The position numbers and the translations under genes were made by a program. From Begonia masoniana (lineage: Eukaryota; Streptophyta; Magnoliopsida; Cucurbitales; Begoniaceae): DNA of 64,000 nucleotides. Location of the stretch: contig CM039505.1 of assembly GCA_022432975.1 (NCBI GenBank), positions 21,769,338-21,833,337 of the forward strand, given 5' to 3'. Shown piece by piece: positions 45,601 to 57,400 of the stretch. The notes beneath the pieces were generated by a model, which saw nothing but the letters and a program-made list of their open reading frames with translations, made no database searches and had not been told where the DNA came from. Every line of letters begins with the position of its first letter. Position 1 is the first letter of the stretch.

Positions 45601-47269
45601 CGCTTTGTGTCTCGTAAGAGATGTACGCTTTGTGTCTCGTAAGAGATGTACGCTTTGTGTCTCGTAAGAGATGTACGCTTTGTGTCTCGTAAGAGATGTA
45701 CGCTTTGTGTCTCGTAAGAGATGTACGCTTTGTGTCTCGTAAGAGATGTACTCGTAAGAGATGTACCTTTGGGTGTCTCGTAGAGATGTACGCTTTGTGT
45801 CTCGTAAGAGATTACGCTTTGTGTCTCGTAGAGATGTACCTGGGTGTCTCGTAAGAGATGTACGCTTTGGGTCTCGTGAGAGACGTACACTTTGGGTGTC
45901 TCGTAAGAGATGTACGCTTTGTGTCTCGTAAGAGATGTACGCTTTGTGTCTCGTAAGAGATATACGCTGGGTGTCTCGTAAGAGATGTACGCTTTGTGTC
46001 TCGTAAGAGATGTACGCTGGGTGTTTCGTAAGAGATATACGCTTTGGGTCTCGTGAGAGACGTACGCTTTGGGTGTCTGGTGTGAGCTGTACCCTGGGTG
46101 TCTCGAGTAGAATGAAATTCTACGAGAGACGTACGTCGTTGTGATGTTGGTTTCGTGTGGTAATGGTATAACATGTTAGGTACAATTGGTGGCGTTGTTT
46201 GGCATTATGTTTGGCATTGTGAACTTAAACGTAATCAGATAAAGTGAATTGTAAAATGCATCTCGAATAGTGTGCCTTGTCGGGCTGAGGTGCTGGTGTG
46301 TAGCACCCCGAGGGTAACTCTATGAGAGATGACCGGCTAAAACACGAAATCCTGAATAGTGTGCCTTGTCGGGCTGAGGTGCTGGTGTGTAGCACCTCGA
46401 GGGGATCTCTATGAAGGATGACTGGCTAACGGCAAATAAGGACAACTGAGTGTTAGAAACTGCATGTGCTAGGTTGACTGCATTGTGGTGTTGTGGTGTT
46501 GTGTTGCGTTGTCGTGCTGTGTTAAAGAATAAGGCATTGTTGATGCGGGCAAATCTGTGTTTTGTTTCGTGTCGTTGTGTTGTTTGGTTGTTTGATTCAG
46601 CGTTGTATGTAGCTTGCATTTTATCTAATCGTATTTGTTAATCCCTACTTGCTAAGCGTAAGCTTACGTGTGCGTATGTGTTCTGTGGTGTAGGTAACGA
46701 CAGGTGTACAGGTGAGCTATATGAGTCAGCCAAGACTTGGGAGCAGTCGGAGATGCACGGGGCGTGCCGGTGCGGGCAGTTGTCGTGGCGATTCCACCAT
46801 GGTCTTCGGGAGATGTGGGGCTTTATATTTGATAGTTTATTTTAGATGTCTGTTTGTAGAAATGATGGAAAAGCGTAACTACTTGTATTTGTTGTATATA
46901 GTTAGGTTAAGGGTGATGTGTCGCCCTGTATTTGGAGGTTTTTATATGTGGAATTGTTGAGTGGATAGCTGGTTAGTGAAGTAAGATTACTCTGGATTGT
47001 TTGGGATTAGATTGTATGCAGGTATCTAGCATTTTGGAGGCGCCATTTTCAAGCGTTACTTTGCCGAAATTTTCGGGAAGGACGCCGTGCTGCTTAAAGG
47101 TTAGGATTAAAGGAGTCTAGGCAACTAGGCAACTAGGTATGACCTAAAAGAGTTTTAGGAGATTTAGTTTAAATCCTGCGGTGTTAATTTGATTTTTTTA
47201 ATGAGGTTTTAGCATGGGATTAATTAGCAAAGTAGCGCTCCGAGCCAGGGTGAGTTCGGGGGCGTTACA
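42602..47269 (+). repeat. 3' LTR of element D
   Basis: 4668 bp, same order as the left LTR. The hairpin is at 42857-42880 and the palindrome at 43447-43462. It has a 205-bp unique segment (43546-43750) missing from the left LTR, then the perfect array 43751-45750, a degenerate array tail to about 46130, and the 89-bp repeat at 46265. Outside the array the two LTRs differ by a few percent. Confidence 0.9.
43751..45750. repeat. 25-bp minisatellite array, right LTR of D (80 perfect copies)
   Basis: Exactly 2000 bp: 80 identical units CGCTTTGTGTCTCGTAAGAG plus ATGTA, with no variant seen. It is followed by a ragged stretch (45751-45870) with missing bases and partial units and then by GGG-type variants like those in the left array. 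Uniformity contrasts with the mosaic left array. Confidence 0.97.
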
Positions 47270-48049
47270 GCCTCTCTCTAATTTTATTTCTTATGACCGT
47301 TACCAAGACATCACACTTTTATTGCTATTATTACTAATGATATTGAGCCTAAAAGTTATGAAGAAGCTGCCTCACAATCTCATTGACAATAAGCAATGCA
47401 TTCTGAATTGGATGCACTAGAAGCCAACAAAACTTGGTTCCTTACATCTCTTCCACCATGAAGACAAGCTAGTAGATGTTGTTGGGTGTAAAAAATCAAG
47501 TGCAAGTCAAATTGTTGCCTTAAGCGCTAGAAAGCACGTTTAGTAGCAAAATGATATACTCAACTTGAAGGTCTTGATTATCATGGCACTTTTTCACTTA
47601 ATGCAAAGATGGCTAAAGTACGTTGCTTAATGGCTTTTGCAGCTTCTCAAACTTGGTCTGTTCATCAATTGAATGTCTATAATATTTTTCTTCATGGTGA
47701 CCTATCTGAAGAAATTTATGTCACTTCTTTCTGGTATTCAGCGACATGAGAGAACCTTGTATGTTGCCTCAACAAGTCCTTGTATGGACTTAAACAATTA
47801 TCACATCAACGGTTCACCAAATTCTCTAAAGCTATTCAAGATGCTGATTTGTTCAGTCCAAGCCAGATTACTCATTGGTCACATGTAAGAAAGAAAAATC
47901 TGTTACATCATTATTCATCTATGTTGATGATATTCTTATAACGGGTAATGACCATGTCGCTATATCTACCTTTAAACAATATTTGCATAATTGTTTTTGG
48001 ATGAAAGACTTAGGTGACTAAAAATATTTTTTGTGTATTGAAGTCTCTG
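47270..48049 (+). pseudogene. Degenerate Ty1/copia pol (K), 3' part
   Basis: Resumes the reading broken at 35858: SNFISYDRYQ follows directly on GTRHPL when D and one target duplication are removed. The RT domain then appears with stops and frameshifts: GLDYHGTFSLNAKMAKVRCL, SVHQLNVYNIFLHGDLSEE, and the catalytic YVDD at 47920-47931. It stops after LKYFLCIEVS near 48049, where unrelated sequence begins; RNase H is missing. Non-functional. Confidence 0.85.
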
Positions 48050-48399
48050 CATGCTACAAAATGGGGGTGGAAGTTAAAATTCAAAACTCGGCTTTGCAAG
48101 AAACTATTTTGGCCGAGGGAGCAGTAAATTCCCACAAGCACAACTCCTTCAATACTTGGACTTTGAGGTTGAAATTTGGGCAAATTCTTGTGGAGGGAGT
48201 GAATGAAATGTTCTCCAAAGTCGGGGGCATAAAGAAGCAAGAAGCGAAAGTTTCGCTATAAAGTGTGGGCAATGTTGAAAAGGTGGATTACAAATTTGGC
48301 CAAGAAAATAGGTCAGCTTTAGAGAGGCATAACACACTTGTTTAAAGTCATATGGATGTGCTTTTATAAATAGGATAAAGTTGTATGTGTGAGGATAAA
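48050..48399. other. Unassigned stretch before LTR J
   Basis: No recognisable coding. It ends in a purine-rich GTGTGAGGATAAA next to the TGATATGCC start of LTR J, so it may be the 3' internal end of the J element. A TATAAATA motif lies at 48365-48372. Confidence 0.4.
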
Positions 48400-49374
48400 T
48401 GATATGCCTCAGAGACCAGTGACTCGGTCAGCAACCAAGGTACGTCCACCAACAAACCATTTAACTAAGATGTTTGTTAATCTTGCATGTGGAGACCTTT
48501 TTAGATTGCTCAAAGAGAACACTCAAGAGGGAATTTGTCTTCCCTTAGACAAATTCATATAACCGAGCATTCATTGTCTTTTATAAATTATGGCAAAACA
48601 TTAACCTTTGTATTTTGAACATTAGCCTTGTAGTTTGTTAGTATGTTGCTTAGTTGTTACTTAGGATGACTCGGTTGTTCAAGAAGAGGTGTGCACAGGA
48701 AGGTTCGGGTTGATCGAGGATGGCACGCGAACCGTGGAAGGAGGCACGCATGGAACAAGGCCAATCGAGAAGGAGGCGCAGGGCTGGGTGCAACCAAGAT
48801 CAGCTGGCGTGCGCGCAGAGAGAAGAAGCGTAACCCATCATCAGCTAATTAAGATGGCACGCGCGAAGATGGATCAAGCCGAGCAGCAGCAGCGAGAGGC
48901 GCGCGAGCAACAACAGCAAGGGGCGTGCGCGAGCAGAAGCAGCGAGAGGCGTGTGCAGACAGCTGTAGCAAGTGGTGCGAACAAAGGAAGCTCAGTCGAG
49001 CAGCGACAAACGAGCCCGTGCGAGGATCATCATAGGCCACCCAGGTGATCGATGCAGTGCGCGTGAACAGTGACCGTACGCCCAACGACTATATTCTGCC
49101 AACGACTCTTTTTTCTCTTTTTCTTTTTTTTTTTGGTTTTTCCAGCAGCTTCTTCCCCTTCTATTTAAGCTTCTTCTGAACCGATTGTAAAGGATTTTGG
49201 CAAATTTATAAAACAGTCAAGTTTATCTTCAAAATTGAAGAGTGCTGTAAGATTTGCTCACGTCTTTCGTCTTCAGTGGCAACATTCGAAGGTTACTCAT
49301 TGTCTTCAAGTTTTGATTGCTTGTTGACTCTCATCGACACCTCTCATATCCTTCCTTTTAAGGTTGGAACCATA
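48400..49374 (+). mobile_element. LTR J fragment, plus strand
   Basis: Starts TGATATGCCTCAGAGACC, reading D-M-P-Q-R-P-V-T-R-S-A-T-K, the LTR-start signature of the B/G group. A GC-rich block (48690-49060, GCAGCAGCAGCGAGAGGCG) and a TATTTAAG box (near 49161) follow. It is truncated at 49374 by the G LTR. Its GC-rich block carries an open frame (48689-49048), Arg/Glu/Gln-rich and of low complexity, which I do not call a gene. Confidence 0.6.
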
Positions 49375-50551
49375 GCAGGCGAAGAAAACACTCAAAATAG
49401 AGGAAGAGACGTGAAAATGGAAGGATGATCTCTAGAAGATGGGTAAGCGAGCAAACCTAATGTCTCACATCAGAGAATGCCAATGAAGTGTGCAATGCAT
49501 TGAAATAGGCAAAACGGCCCCTGGCTGGCCAATGAGAAAATTTAAGCTCTCGGCAGAATTTCTTCCTAGAGGAAGAAACACAACGTCGGGAATGGGTTTT
49601 GGCCACCTTCTTCTGCTTTCCAGCTTCAAGAAGCTTGGAGAGAAGGATGGAAATATAAGAACCTTGCAAGCAACCATGAGCTTGAAGGTAATGGAGGCGC
49701 TCTCCTCTCGGGACGATCAACCGAGGCAAAAACTCATCCTGGTTTTTCTAATAAGCCACAGATTATGATTCATCAATCCAAAATCCAAAATCAACCTTTA
49801 CATGAGTTCAGAGCAAGCTAAAATAGAGCTTGAAGCTCTCAATTCATCAGCAGAAATAAGGCGAAACAAAATGGAAAATAGCCGCTATGTCAACTAGCCG
49901 TTGGAAAACCTGTGTCGTCGCTATCGCTGTCGCTGAAGTCCCACGCGCGCGTGCTGCTTTGTCACTCAACGGCATGCGCTACTCTCGTGTGTGACTGATG
50001 CACGGCCATCGCTAGGCTGGGCTCTCCTCCTGTGGACCTACTGGTGTATCAGCGTGCGCTCCTCCCTGGGCGTTGGATCCTTTCCTGCGCATGCCAAATA
50101 CTTCACCGAGGCTCTTTTGCGCGTGCCAGCTGCTGCACCAAGGCTCTCCTAGGCACACCAGCTACTGCATATGGTCTTTCCCTCTCTCGTGCGCTGATGC
50201 TTCCCGCCATGCTTTGCCGTGCGCACATCATCCTTGATCCATTTCGTGGTCATGCCTTTCTTTGCGTGTCATCCTCCTTCTTTATGTGCACCATCCCGAT
50301 CGAAGCAATTTGAAGGTCCTTTCCCTCTCTCGTGCGCTGATGCTTCCCGCCATGCTTTGCCGTGCGCGCATCATCCTTGATCCATTTCGTGGTCATGCCT
50401 TTCTTTGCGTGTCATCCTCCCTCTTTATGTGCACCATCCCGATCCAAGCAATTTGAAGGTCCTTTCCTACAAAATAAACATACGTTTTAGTGAAAGAACT
50501 CATTTGATCATTTACCTTAATTTGAGCTTGAGTTTTCGGCCTTCGGGGCAT
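49375..50551 (-). repeat. 3' LTR of element G, minus strand, 5'-truncated side left
   Basis: Homologous to the LTR at 61736 from GGCGAAGAAAAC onward. In minus orientation it starts TGATATGCCCCGAAGGCC at 50551. A 130-bp direct repeat lies at 50182-50458 (CTTTCCCTCTCTCGTGCGCT twice). Its left end has lost about 80 bp relative to the right LTR. Confidence 0.7.
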
Positions 50552-51496
50552 ATCATCCTCTTTGGGTGATTGATGATTTGTCCTCAAATCTAAAAGATCA
50601 CTTTCTTGTACTCCTTTGCTTCGAATGGTACATATCTTTGCCTTGTCACGAGGAGTACCTACAAAATGAACAAACTCATAAAAAGAGAAATCCGGCCATG
50701 GACTTGGTCGTGGTCGAATGATCCCAATCCGGGGCACATCTTCACCGAGTTGTTGAAGATTTATCCTCAAATCTAAAGACTCTTCTACTTGTTCTTTACA
50801 AACTAGCCCGAGCTTAAAAAGTTTGCTTTGATCATTAAGGCCTACAAAATAAACAAATAAATTAGTAGAAAAATTTGGCCATGGATTTGGCCATGGATGG
50901 TGAAGTGTAGTCCTCGGCATTTCCTCAAATAGTCCAAGTTTGAAATTGAAGGATGCCTCGTACTTATGCCAACTTCCAATTCCTTCCCTTTTAATTCGTA
51001 ATGCTACAAAATTTGACAAGGTTAGTCTCCTCAAGAAAATACAATTCAATTTGGAAACTAGGGGCATACTTATACTACAATCACCAAATTCAAAATTAAA
51101 CAATAATATCTTCCATAAGCAAACAAGCTCTAAGGGAAATTAACAGATGCTTTCATGGAAGTACTACTAAAGTTATCCATCACATGATTATTCAACTTCA
51201 AAGATGGATATGACAAGATAAGAGCTACGTTAGGTGCGACTTCACAAAATAAATCCTCTTACAAATAATCTTTAAAGCTAATCGTCAAAGAAGGATTAAA
51301 ATCAATATGTCCATATATCCAATCAAAAATAATGGCTAAACCATCTACTATCCATCTAATTCTAAGTAACCAATCAAGTAGATTGTTGAGTGATACATAC
51401 CTTGTTGGCACAATAGTAACTTGCTTATTTGCTATTCCCTAGTAATTGTCCTTAGAAAATAATAAGATTACAAAAGAATCCCTCCTTTTGACAATA
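50552..51496 (-). pseudogene. Element G internal 3' region with repeated junction modules
   Basis: A minus-strand open stretch (50393-51103) contains three successive modules of about 185 bp with the pattern D-L-R-x-N ... E-D-x-P-R ... F-V-x-F-V-G. The P-R points fall near 50918, 50735 and 50545; the last is the real LTR start. Each module resembles the polyprotein tail, polypurine tract and first 100 bp of the LTR. No enzyme motif is present. The region ends at 51496 where solo LTR F is inserted. Confidence 0.6.
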
Positions 51497-52438
51497 TGTA
51501 ACGTCCCTCATACTATTCCTAATTTCTCGTACGAAATTTTTATTTTTCTTTTATCCTTAGCGTTTATGCGGAAAACAATTTGAAACAATTTAAAATCAAT
51601 TGAATAAAATGTTTAAAGCAATTACAAAACTCATCATTTCACTAACACATTTCTATCTATACCACAAATTCTATCCACGTCACAAACATACACTTCACAA
51701 TACAACTTAACTTTAAACCGCAGATACTCCTACATCTCCATAATCTCACTCAAAAACGACTTGAGATATAAACATATATTAAACGTGGTTAAAACATACT
51801 TTCGTTAAAACAAACTGCTTGGTTATGTTTAAAAACCGAATATATCCCTCATGTTTCAAAAGAAAATACCAAGCAGTTCCATTAAACTTTAGATAAAAAC
51901 CTTAACAAAACGTTTTATAAAACAAGTCTATCAAAACATCAAAACCTATTTTATCCACTAACCCGTATCAAACCATCTAAACATCAATCAATCAACTAAA
52001 CAGATTCCAATGAAAACTTTACTAAAACAGTTTATAAAAATAGGTTTCCAAACGTTTAAAACCTCAAAAGTAAACCTATCAACTACCAGAACCAAGCATC
52101 CTAAAATGTCTATACAACTCTCAGTCCAAAACATCTCAATAACCCCAAAATCTATACATACGTCCCCACGGGTCGGTTGAGCATTGACTGCGCCAGCACA
52201 CTGTCACTAGCATCATCCATCAACTGCCTCAGACATCAGAAGGAAGAACGTCATCCTCACCTGGATCTACGTCACCTATAACGTCACCTACACCATACAG
52301 ACACCTATGAGATAATGAAATCTCAGTAGGCTACGTAAATGCAGATGCATGCGTGCGTATGCCATTCAGAAAACATGCAGATTACAGAGTCAGATACAGA
52401 TACAGATTCATTACGTCAGATACAGATTGTCACTGAGG

Positions 52439-52680
52439 TCCAACCCACCTCACTGTGACCAGATTACGTAGATTCGTGGGTTCATTTTACTTTTTAATTA
52501 GGTCGCAGACAGAATGTCACCGAGGTCTAAACCACCTCGCCGTGACCAGATACAGATTACGTAGATTCATTTCGTTCGTTGGTTCGTTTTACTTTTGAAT
52601 TAGGTCGCAGACAGAATGTCACCGAGGCTAAACCACCTCGCCGTGACCAGATACAGATTACGTAGATTCATTTCGTTGGT
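52439..52680. repeat. Tandem repeat with CGAGGT hairpin in solo LTR F
   Basis: Three copies starting at 52439, 52516 and 52618 (spacing 77 and 102 bp; GTCACCGAGG...CCGTGACCAG). The middle copy carries CGAGGT-N7-ACCTCG; the other two have weaker forms. Confidence 0.88.
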
Positions 52681-53391
52681 TTAATCATATGTAGAAATCC
52701 GTGATGCATGAGCAGTCAAATGCATAAAGTAAACAACCAACATATATACCATCAAGACGATAAACAAACATAACCTATTAAAGCAATTAAACCTAACTAC
52801 CCATCCAAAGCAATTAAACAAGCATGTCACCAAATTTCCTCGAGACGACCACGACGTACGGTGTAGGTCAATCAGCCAGAAAAAATCACGAGAACTTACC
52901 TGTCTTCCGTAGTTCGCTGGGTTTGGCACCACACGTCACATATGGCTCGACCTATGACAAACATTCAAGCTTCATTAAAATCAAGCTTACCTTCACCAAT
53001 TTACTCTCAAACTATTATTTCTAGCCTAATCGAACTAAAACCTAACTAAACGGGCCACTAATTTGGGTTTGGTAAAACCGACCCGAAACTTCGAACGCGC
53101 GTAACTTTTGCGTCGGTTATCGGAATCGAACGATTCCAGCGGTCACGTACTCCTCTAATAACCTATTTTTAATCTGCCAAAAGAAATTTTAAAACAAACA
53201 ACTGGAGCTAGGTCAATTTAGCAGAAACCCGAATCTGCCCAAACCCGGAATTTTCCCCCTTTTCGATTTTTCATCAATTCACACTTATTTCCTCACCAAT
53301 CAACCACATATATCCTCAATTAGAATAATCTAACCAAAAATCGAAGTTTCCTACCACAAACCCGAATTGCCTTAATCGGGCACTCACTGTT

Positions 53392-54446
53392 TGATGGGTT
53401 CCAGGCCTGCAATGGGGTTAGAAAACGCTTGCGGAAGACAATAAAAACGAAACAACGATCGGTGCTCAAGAACACCCCAAAACAGACGCCTAAAAACAAC
53501 GAAAAACAGAGAATAAACACGAAAATGGAAAGATGCATTCGGTGATGTGGGTGAGAGATCAAATCGGTTTCTTTGCCACAGAGAAGACCGATAAGGGGAG
53601 GGAAATGGAAAACGGAGGTGATGACCCGTTGCTGGCCCAAAAGCTATCGAGCTTCGGGTGAGAAATTCGTCGTTGCCAGCGACGAAATCACAGCGAAGGG
53701 AACTGAAGGTTTCGCCGCCCACCGGCGACTGAGTATTCCTCCGAGCAACCTTTGAACTCGAGGAAGACTTGGCGAAGCCATTAGGCGCTGGGCGCCGGCG
53801 ACACCGAGAGAGAAGCTCTCTCTTTCACGGAGAAACTCCGACAGAACGAAGACACGATTCTGTGATTTCCAAAAATACGTTATACTGGCTAACTGATTTA
53901 CTGAGAGGGAGGAAGATTAAATACACAGAGAAGAACAGGGGCTTCTGGCGATGGCGATGGCGATGGAAGGCGACTGCAGATGACCGTTGGCGATGAGAGA
54001 AAAGAAAGCTGTTTGGTTCTTCGGCTGAATGAGAAGCAGAAGGCGATGGCGTGCTTCTCACGTGCGGCAACAGCTCCCTTCAGCTGGTTGACGTGGCTGC
54101 TCCTTGCTGATGTGGCTTCCCATTTGTCCACATCAGCTGCTGATGTGGCTCTTTGTTGATGATGTGGCAACTCCAACTTTAATCTTCTATTTTCTAAAAC
54201 TAATACAACGTTTATATAACCTAGACAAATATTATGCTACGAGTTTACCGATAATACAAAAGTTTCGAACAATTAAATTTAAATAAAGTCAAACAAAGCT
54301 TGGTTACAAAAGTGGATAAGGGAAGACAAATTCCCCCTTTAAACCAATGGGTTGTCACCTACAAAATTAGCAAATAAATTAGGCCATAAAGATGGATAGA
54401 AGACATACCTCAACTTGACTCGGGCCTTGGGCCTCGGGGCACATCA
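53392..54446 (-). repeat. 3' LTR of element E
   Basis: 1055 bp; holds a GC-rich segment with a GCGATG run (53948-53970) and repeated GATGTGGC near 54108-54170. Short open frames on both strands are duplicated in the other LTR and look accidental. Confidence 0.92.
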
Positions 54447-57400
54447 TCCTCTCCGGGTTATTTGAAGATTTGACCTCAAATCTTAAAGCTTTGCTCATGC
54501 TACGTATGACACCCTAGCGTTCAAACGCTCAAGTGGATCCAAACAATTTGGTCCCCCTTTTAAACCAAGGTCCTTACTTAACCCACAAAATAATAACAAC
54601 GGAAACAAGCATTATGGTATACGGTAGAATCTTAATATCCAACACAATGCTTGAAGTAAATTCCAAAAAAATTTGAATTGTTCATTTCTACACTTTTCAA
54701 GCAACATATATGATATTAGAGAGAAAATATTTGCAAGGTATGAACATATTCAATTTGTCATGCTAAATCAAGCAATTGAAAATAAACTCAAAGAATTAAT
54801 CAATATTTTCAATCCAATTAGCAATAAACTGAGGAGATTTCAAAATTCAAACAAACTAGGTAGGCTAACTATAAGTTCAAAAATAAAATTTGCAAACCTA
54901 GCATGTGATTATATCCTTAATCCACAATTCAAGGAATAGATGTCAATTATAAACAAACAAGTAAATCCAATAATCAAAAGTCCTCTAAAATAGGCATCAT
55001 CAATTCCTTTGAACAAATTTCATCTAACCAATACTTAAATCCAAGAAATTAAAGGGTTAGATGATTCAAACCTTGGCCGATGGTCTTGAATGGACTAGGA
55101 AGCCAAGAATTCCTACGACAAACATTCACAACAAGACAACAAACACAAATAACAAAAACAAACATAAAACATAACGCACAAGACTAATTTCAGATAGGTC
55201 CTAAGCATTTAATCAAATAGCACAACAAATCAAACAAGTTAATCAAAGAAAATAAACTTGCAACTAATATCAATGATAAGCTATTGGGTCTAAGCAACTC
55301 TTTAGAACTTTTGTGGAAATCGTCACACTATCCCACACCCTTTATAGGCGACTGCCTCACACGGCGATCTGTCGGGCCCAATGGCCAGCGGTAAACCTCG
55401 GACAATACCAACGGCCCACTGAGGAATGCTCTTGGCCACAAACACAAATCAATCGACGTACAAGTGAATCCCAAGTGACTAACAAGATAGTATATGACAT
55501 GTTTTTTGTTAAAAATATCGGACCTCAATTTAACATAGTCCTAAAACAAAACAAAAACACTCAACTTGATGCAATCAAACAAGAGTTCAAAACAGAATTT
55601 ATAAAAACATGGTTGAATAGAATTTGCCAAGCTCTATTTAACATGCAATTTTAATTCATGCTCTTCATTTTAAATTTAACTTAACATCAAGGACTCAAAG
55701 ACTTGACACTAAACACAATTAGACACTAAACACAATTAGACACACAAGTTAAAAACAAATGCCAAATCAATTTGGAAAAACACCAAACTGAAAATTTCAA
55801 TAAAAACAATCCTAATGGTACTAAACAGAAAATTTACACAATTCTCATCCAATTAACATGAAATTTTAACAGAGGATAGTTAACATTATGAGTGACATGC
55901 TATCAAAATTTCAGGTTCAAATTCATTATGAGCAAGGAATTATGCAAGTGCAAAGTTGTAACAAAAACTAGAAAAACCAGAAATCCTAAACCAAAATTTT
56001 AATCTAAACATCCTAGAAAAGTCTAAACAAAACAATGCCAATTTGGACAACAAATTAGCACATCAAACTCTCCTAAACATGGAACATGTAAAAAGATTTA
56101 AACAAAACAAAACGCATACTAAAACACATTTGAAAAACACCAAAACAACACAATAATTTCAGCAAATATAAACTAACATGAGAACTCAATTTTAGCATTC
56201 ATTTTCAAATCCATTCTCTATGTAAATTAATTTTGCCAACACAACCTAAACAACGAAACATGGTTATAAAAACAGAAACAAATATCTATAAACATTCACT
56301 TAAACAAAATCGAAATTATGACTCAAAACACAACATTAGAACATGCTTTTATTCAAGAATAACATCCCGAAATTAAACAGATATGGGCCATGGTTAGTTC
56401 ATGCTTGCTTACCAGAAACATGAGAAACATGAGGTTAAGATGGTAAAGTCATATCATATAATTTCACAGTAATGATATCCAAATAAACAGCAAATGCAAA
56501 CACAAACAAAAGAACATGCTTTTCAAGAAAACATTCTGAAATTAAACAGATACGGACCATGGTTAATTCATGCTATCTAATCAGTAACATGAGGTTAATA
56601 TGGAAAAATCATATCAGGTAATTAGCATAACAATGTAATCCAAAGAAACAAGTTCAGACACAGACAAACATAAAACACAAGTTGCTCTCGGTCAACAGTT
56701 CCGAAGAGTCTCCACACAGAAAATAAAACTAAACAGAATTTGCTCTCGGTCAACAGTTCTGAAGAGTCTCCCAACACATCAGAAAATAAACTAAAAATAG
56801 ACCGGAAAGTACCTTTAAAGCAAAGCAATGATAACTCCAAAATTGCCAATTAAGGAAGCCTCTTGCCTTGGGAGATGGGTACAAAAACTGCACGAATAAA
56901 TGTTATGAAACACACACACAACAGAGTCTAAAATATGCAAAAACAACAATCTAGAACTAAACAATAAAACAAGGTTCGAATGCCAAACCTCTTAGCAATT
57001 TGAACAACAAACAAAACACCTAAACGATTCTAATATGCTGGAATAACAACAACAAAAGATCAAAACACACACTAGAACAACCTACATTGCAAAGCTAAAA
57101 CATGCTAGATATAGTTTTCTAAATGCCTTAAACATTCAGCAATTGCAACCTAAAAAACAAAATCTAAAACACAAACTAATCAGCAAGAAAGACTCAAGAA
57201 AACAACATTTAAAACTCAAGAAAAACACTAAGACACATGCTGAAAAACAGCAAAGGAAAATCACAAAGGAAACAGCAAAGAAAACAGCAAAAAAAATCTA
57301 AACAGAATTATCACTCAAATCATTATGTATGCTGTGAAATATTTTCTGCTAAAACTCAGCAACTACCCTTAGTGAATGACTCTAAATAGGGCAGCAAAAG

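Larger units (their letters stand above)
35859..47269 (+). mobile_element. Element D, LARD-type gypsy element with minisatellite LTRs
   Basis: LTRs at 35859-41037 and 42602-47269 start TGTAACACCCGAG and end GGGGGCGTTACA. The primer-binding site is at 41041 and a polypurine tract AAGGAGGGTGGAT precedes the right LTR. The target duplication is tcctc at 35854-35858 and gcctc at 47270-47274 (one mismatch), splitting a copia reading frame. The 1.56-kb internal region encodes nothing. The purine tract preceded by GAGGACAAAATTTTTGTAAG is typical of Tekay/Del-like gypsy elements. A large non-coding element with such features is a LARD and must rely on proteins from elsewhere. Confidence 0.92.

Noticed and set aside
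36816..45750. CRISPR-like array
   Set aside because: The 25-bp units are directly adjacent with no spacers and lie inside LTRs of a plant retrotransposon.
43671..45890. 739-residue minus-strand reading frame
   Set aside because: Same minisatellite artefact in the right LTR of D.
48689..49048. 119-residue Arg/Gln-rich frame in LTR J
   Set aside because: Low-complexity GCAGCGAG-type sequence; other LTRs of the group have unrelated frames at this position.
53384..54176. Small frames on both strands in the E LTR, repeated at 57854-58778
   Set aside because: Overlapping on both strands, duplicated only because the LTR is, no recognisable domain.
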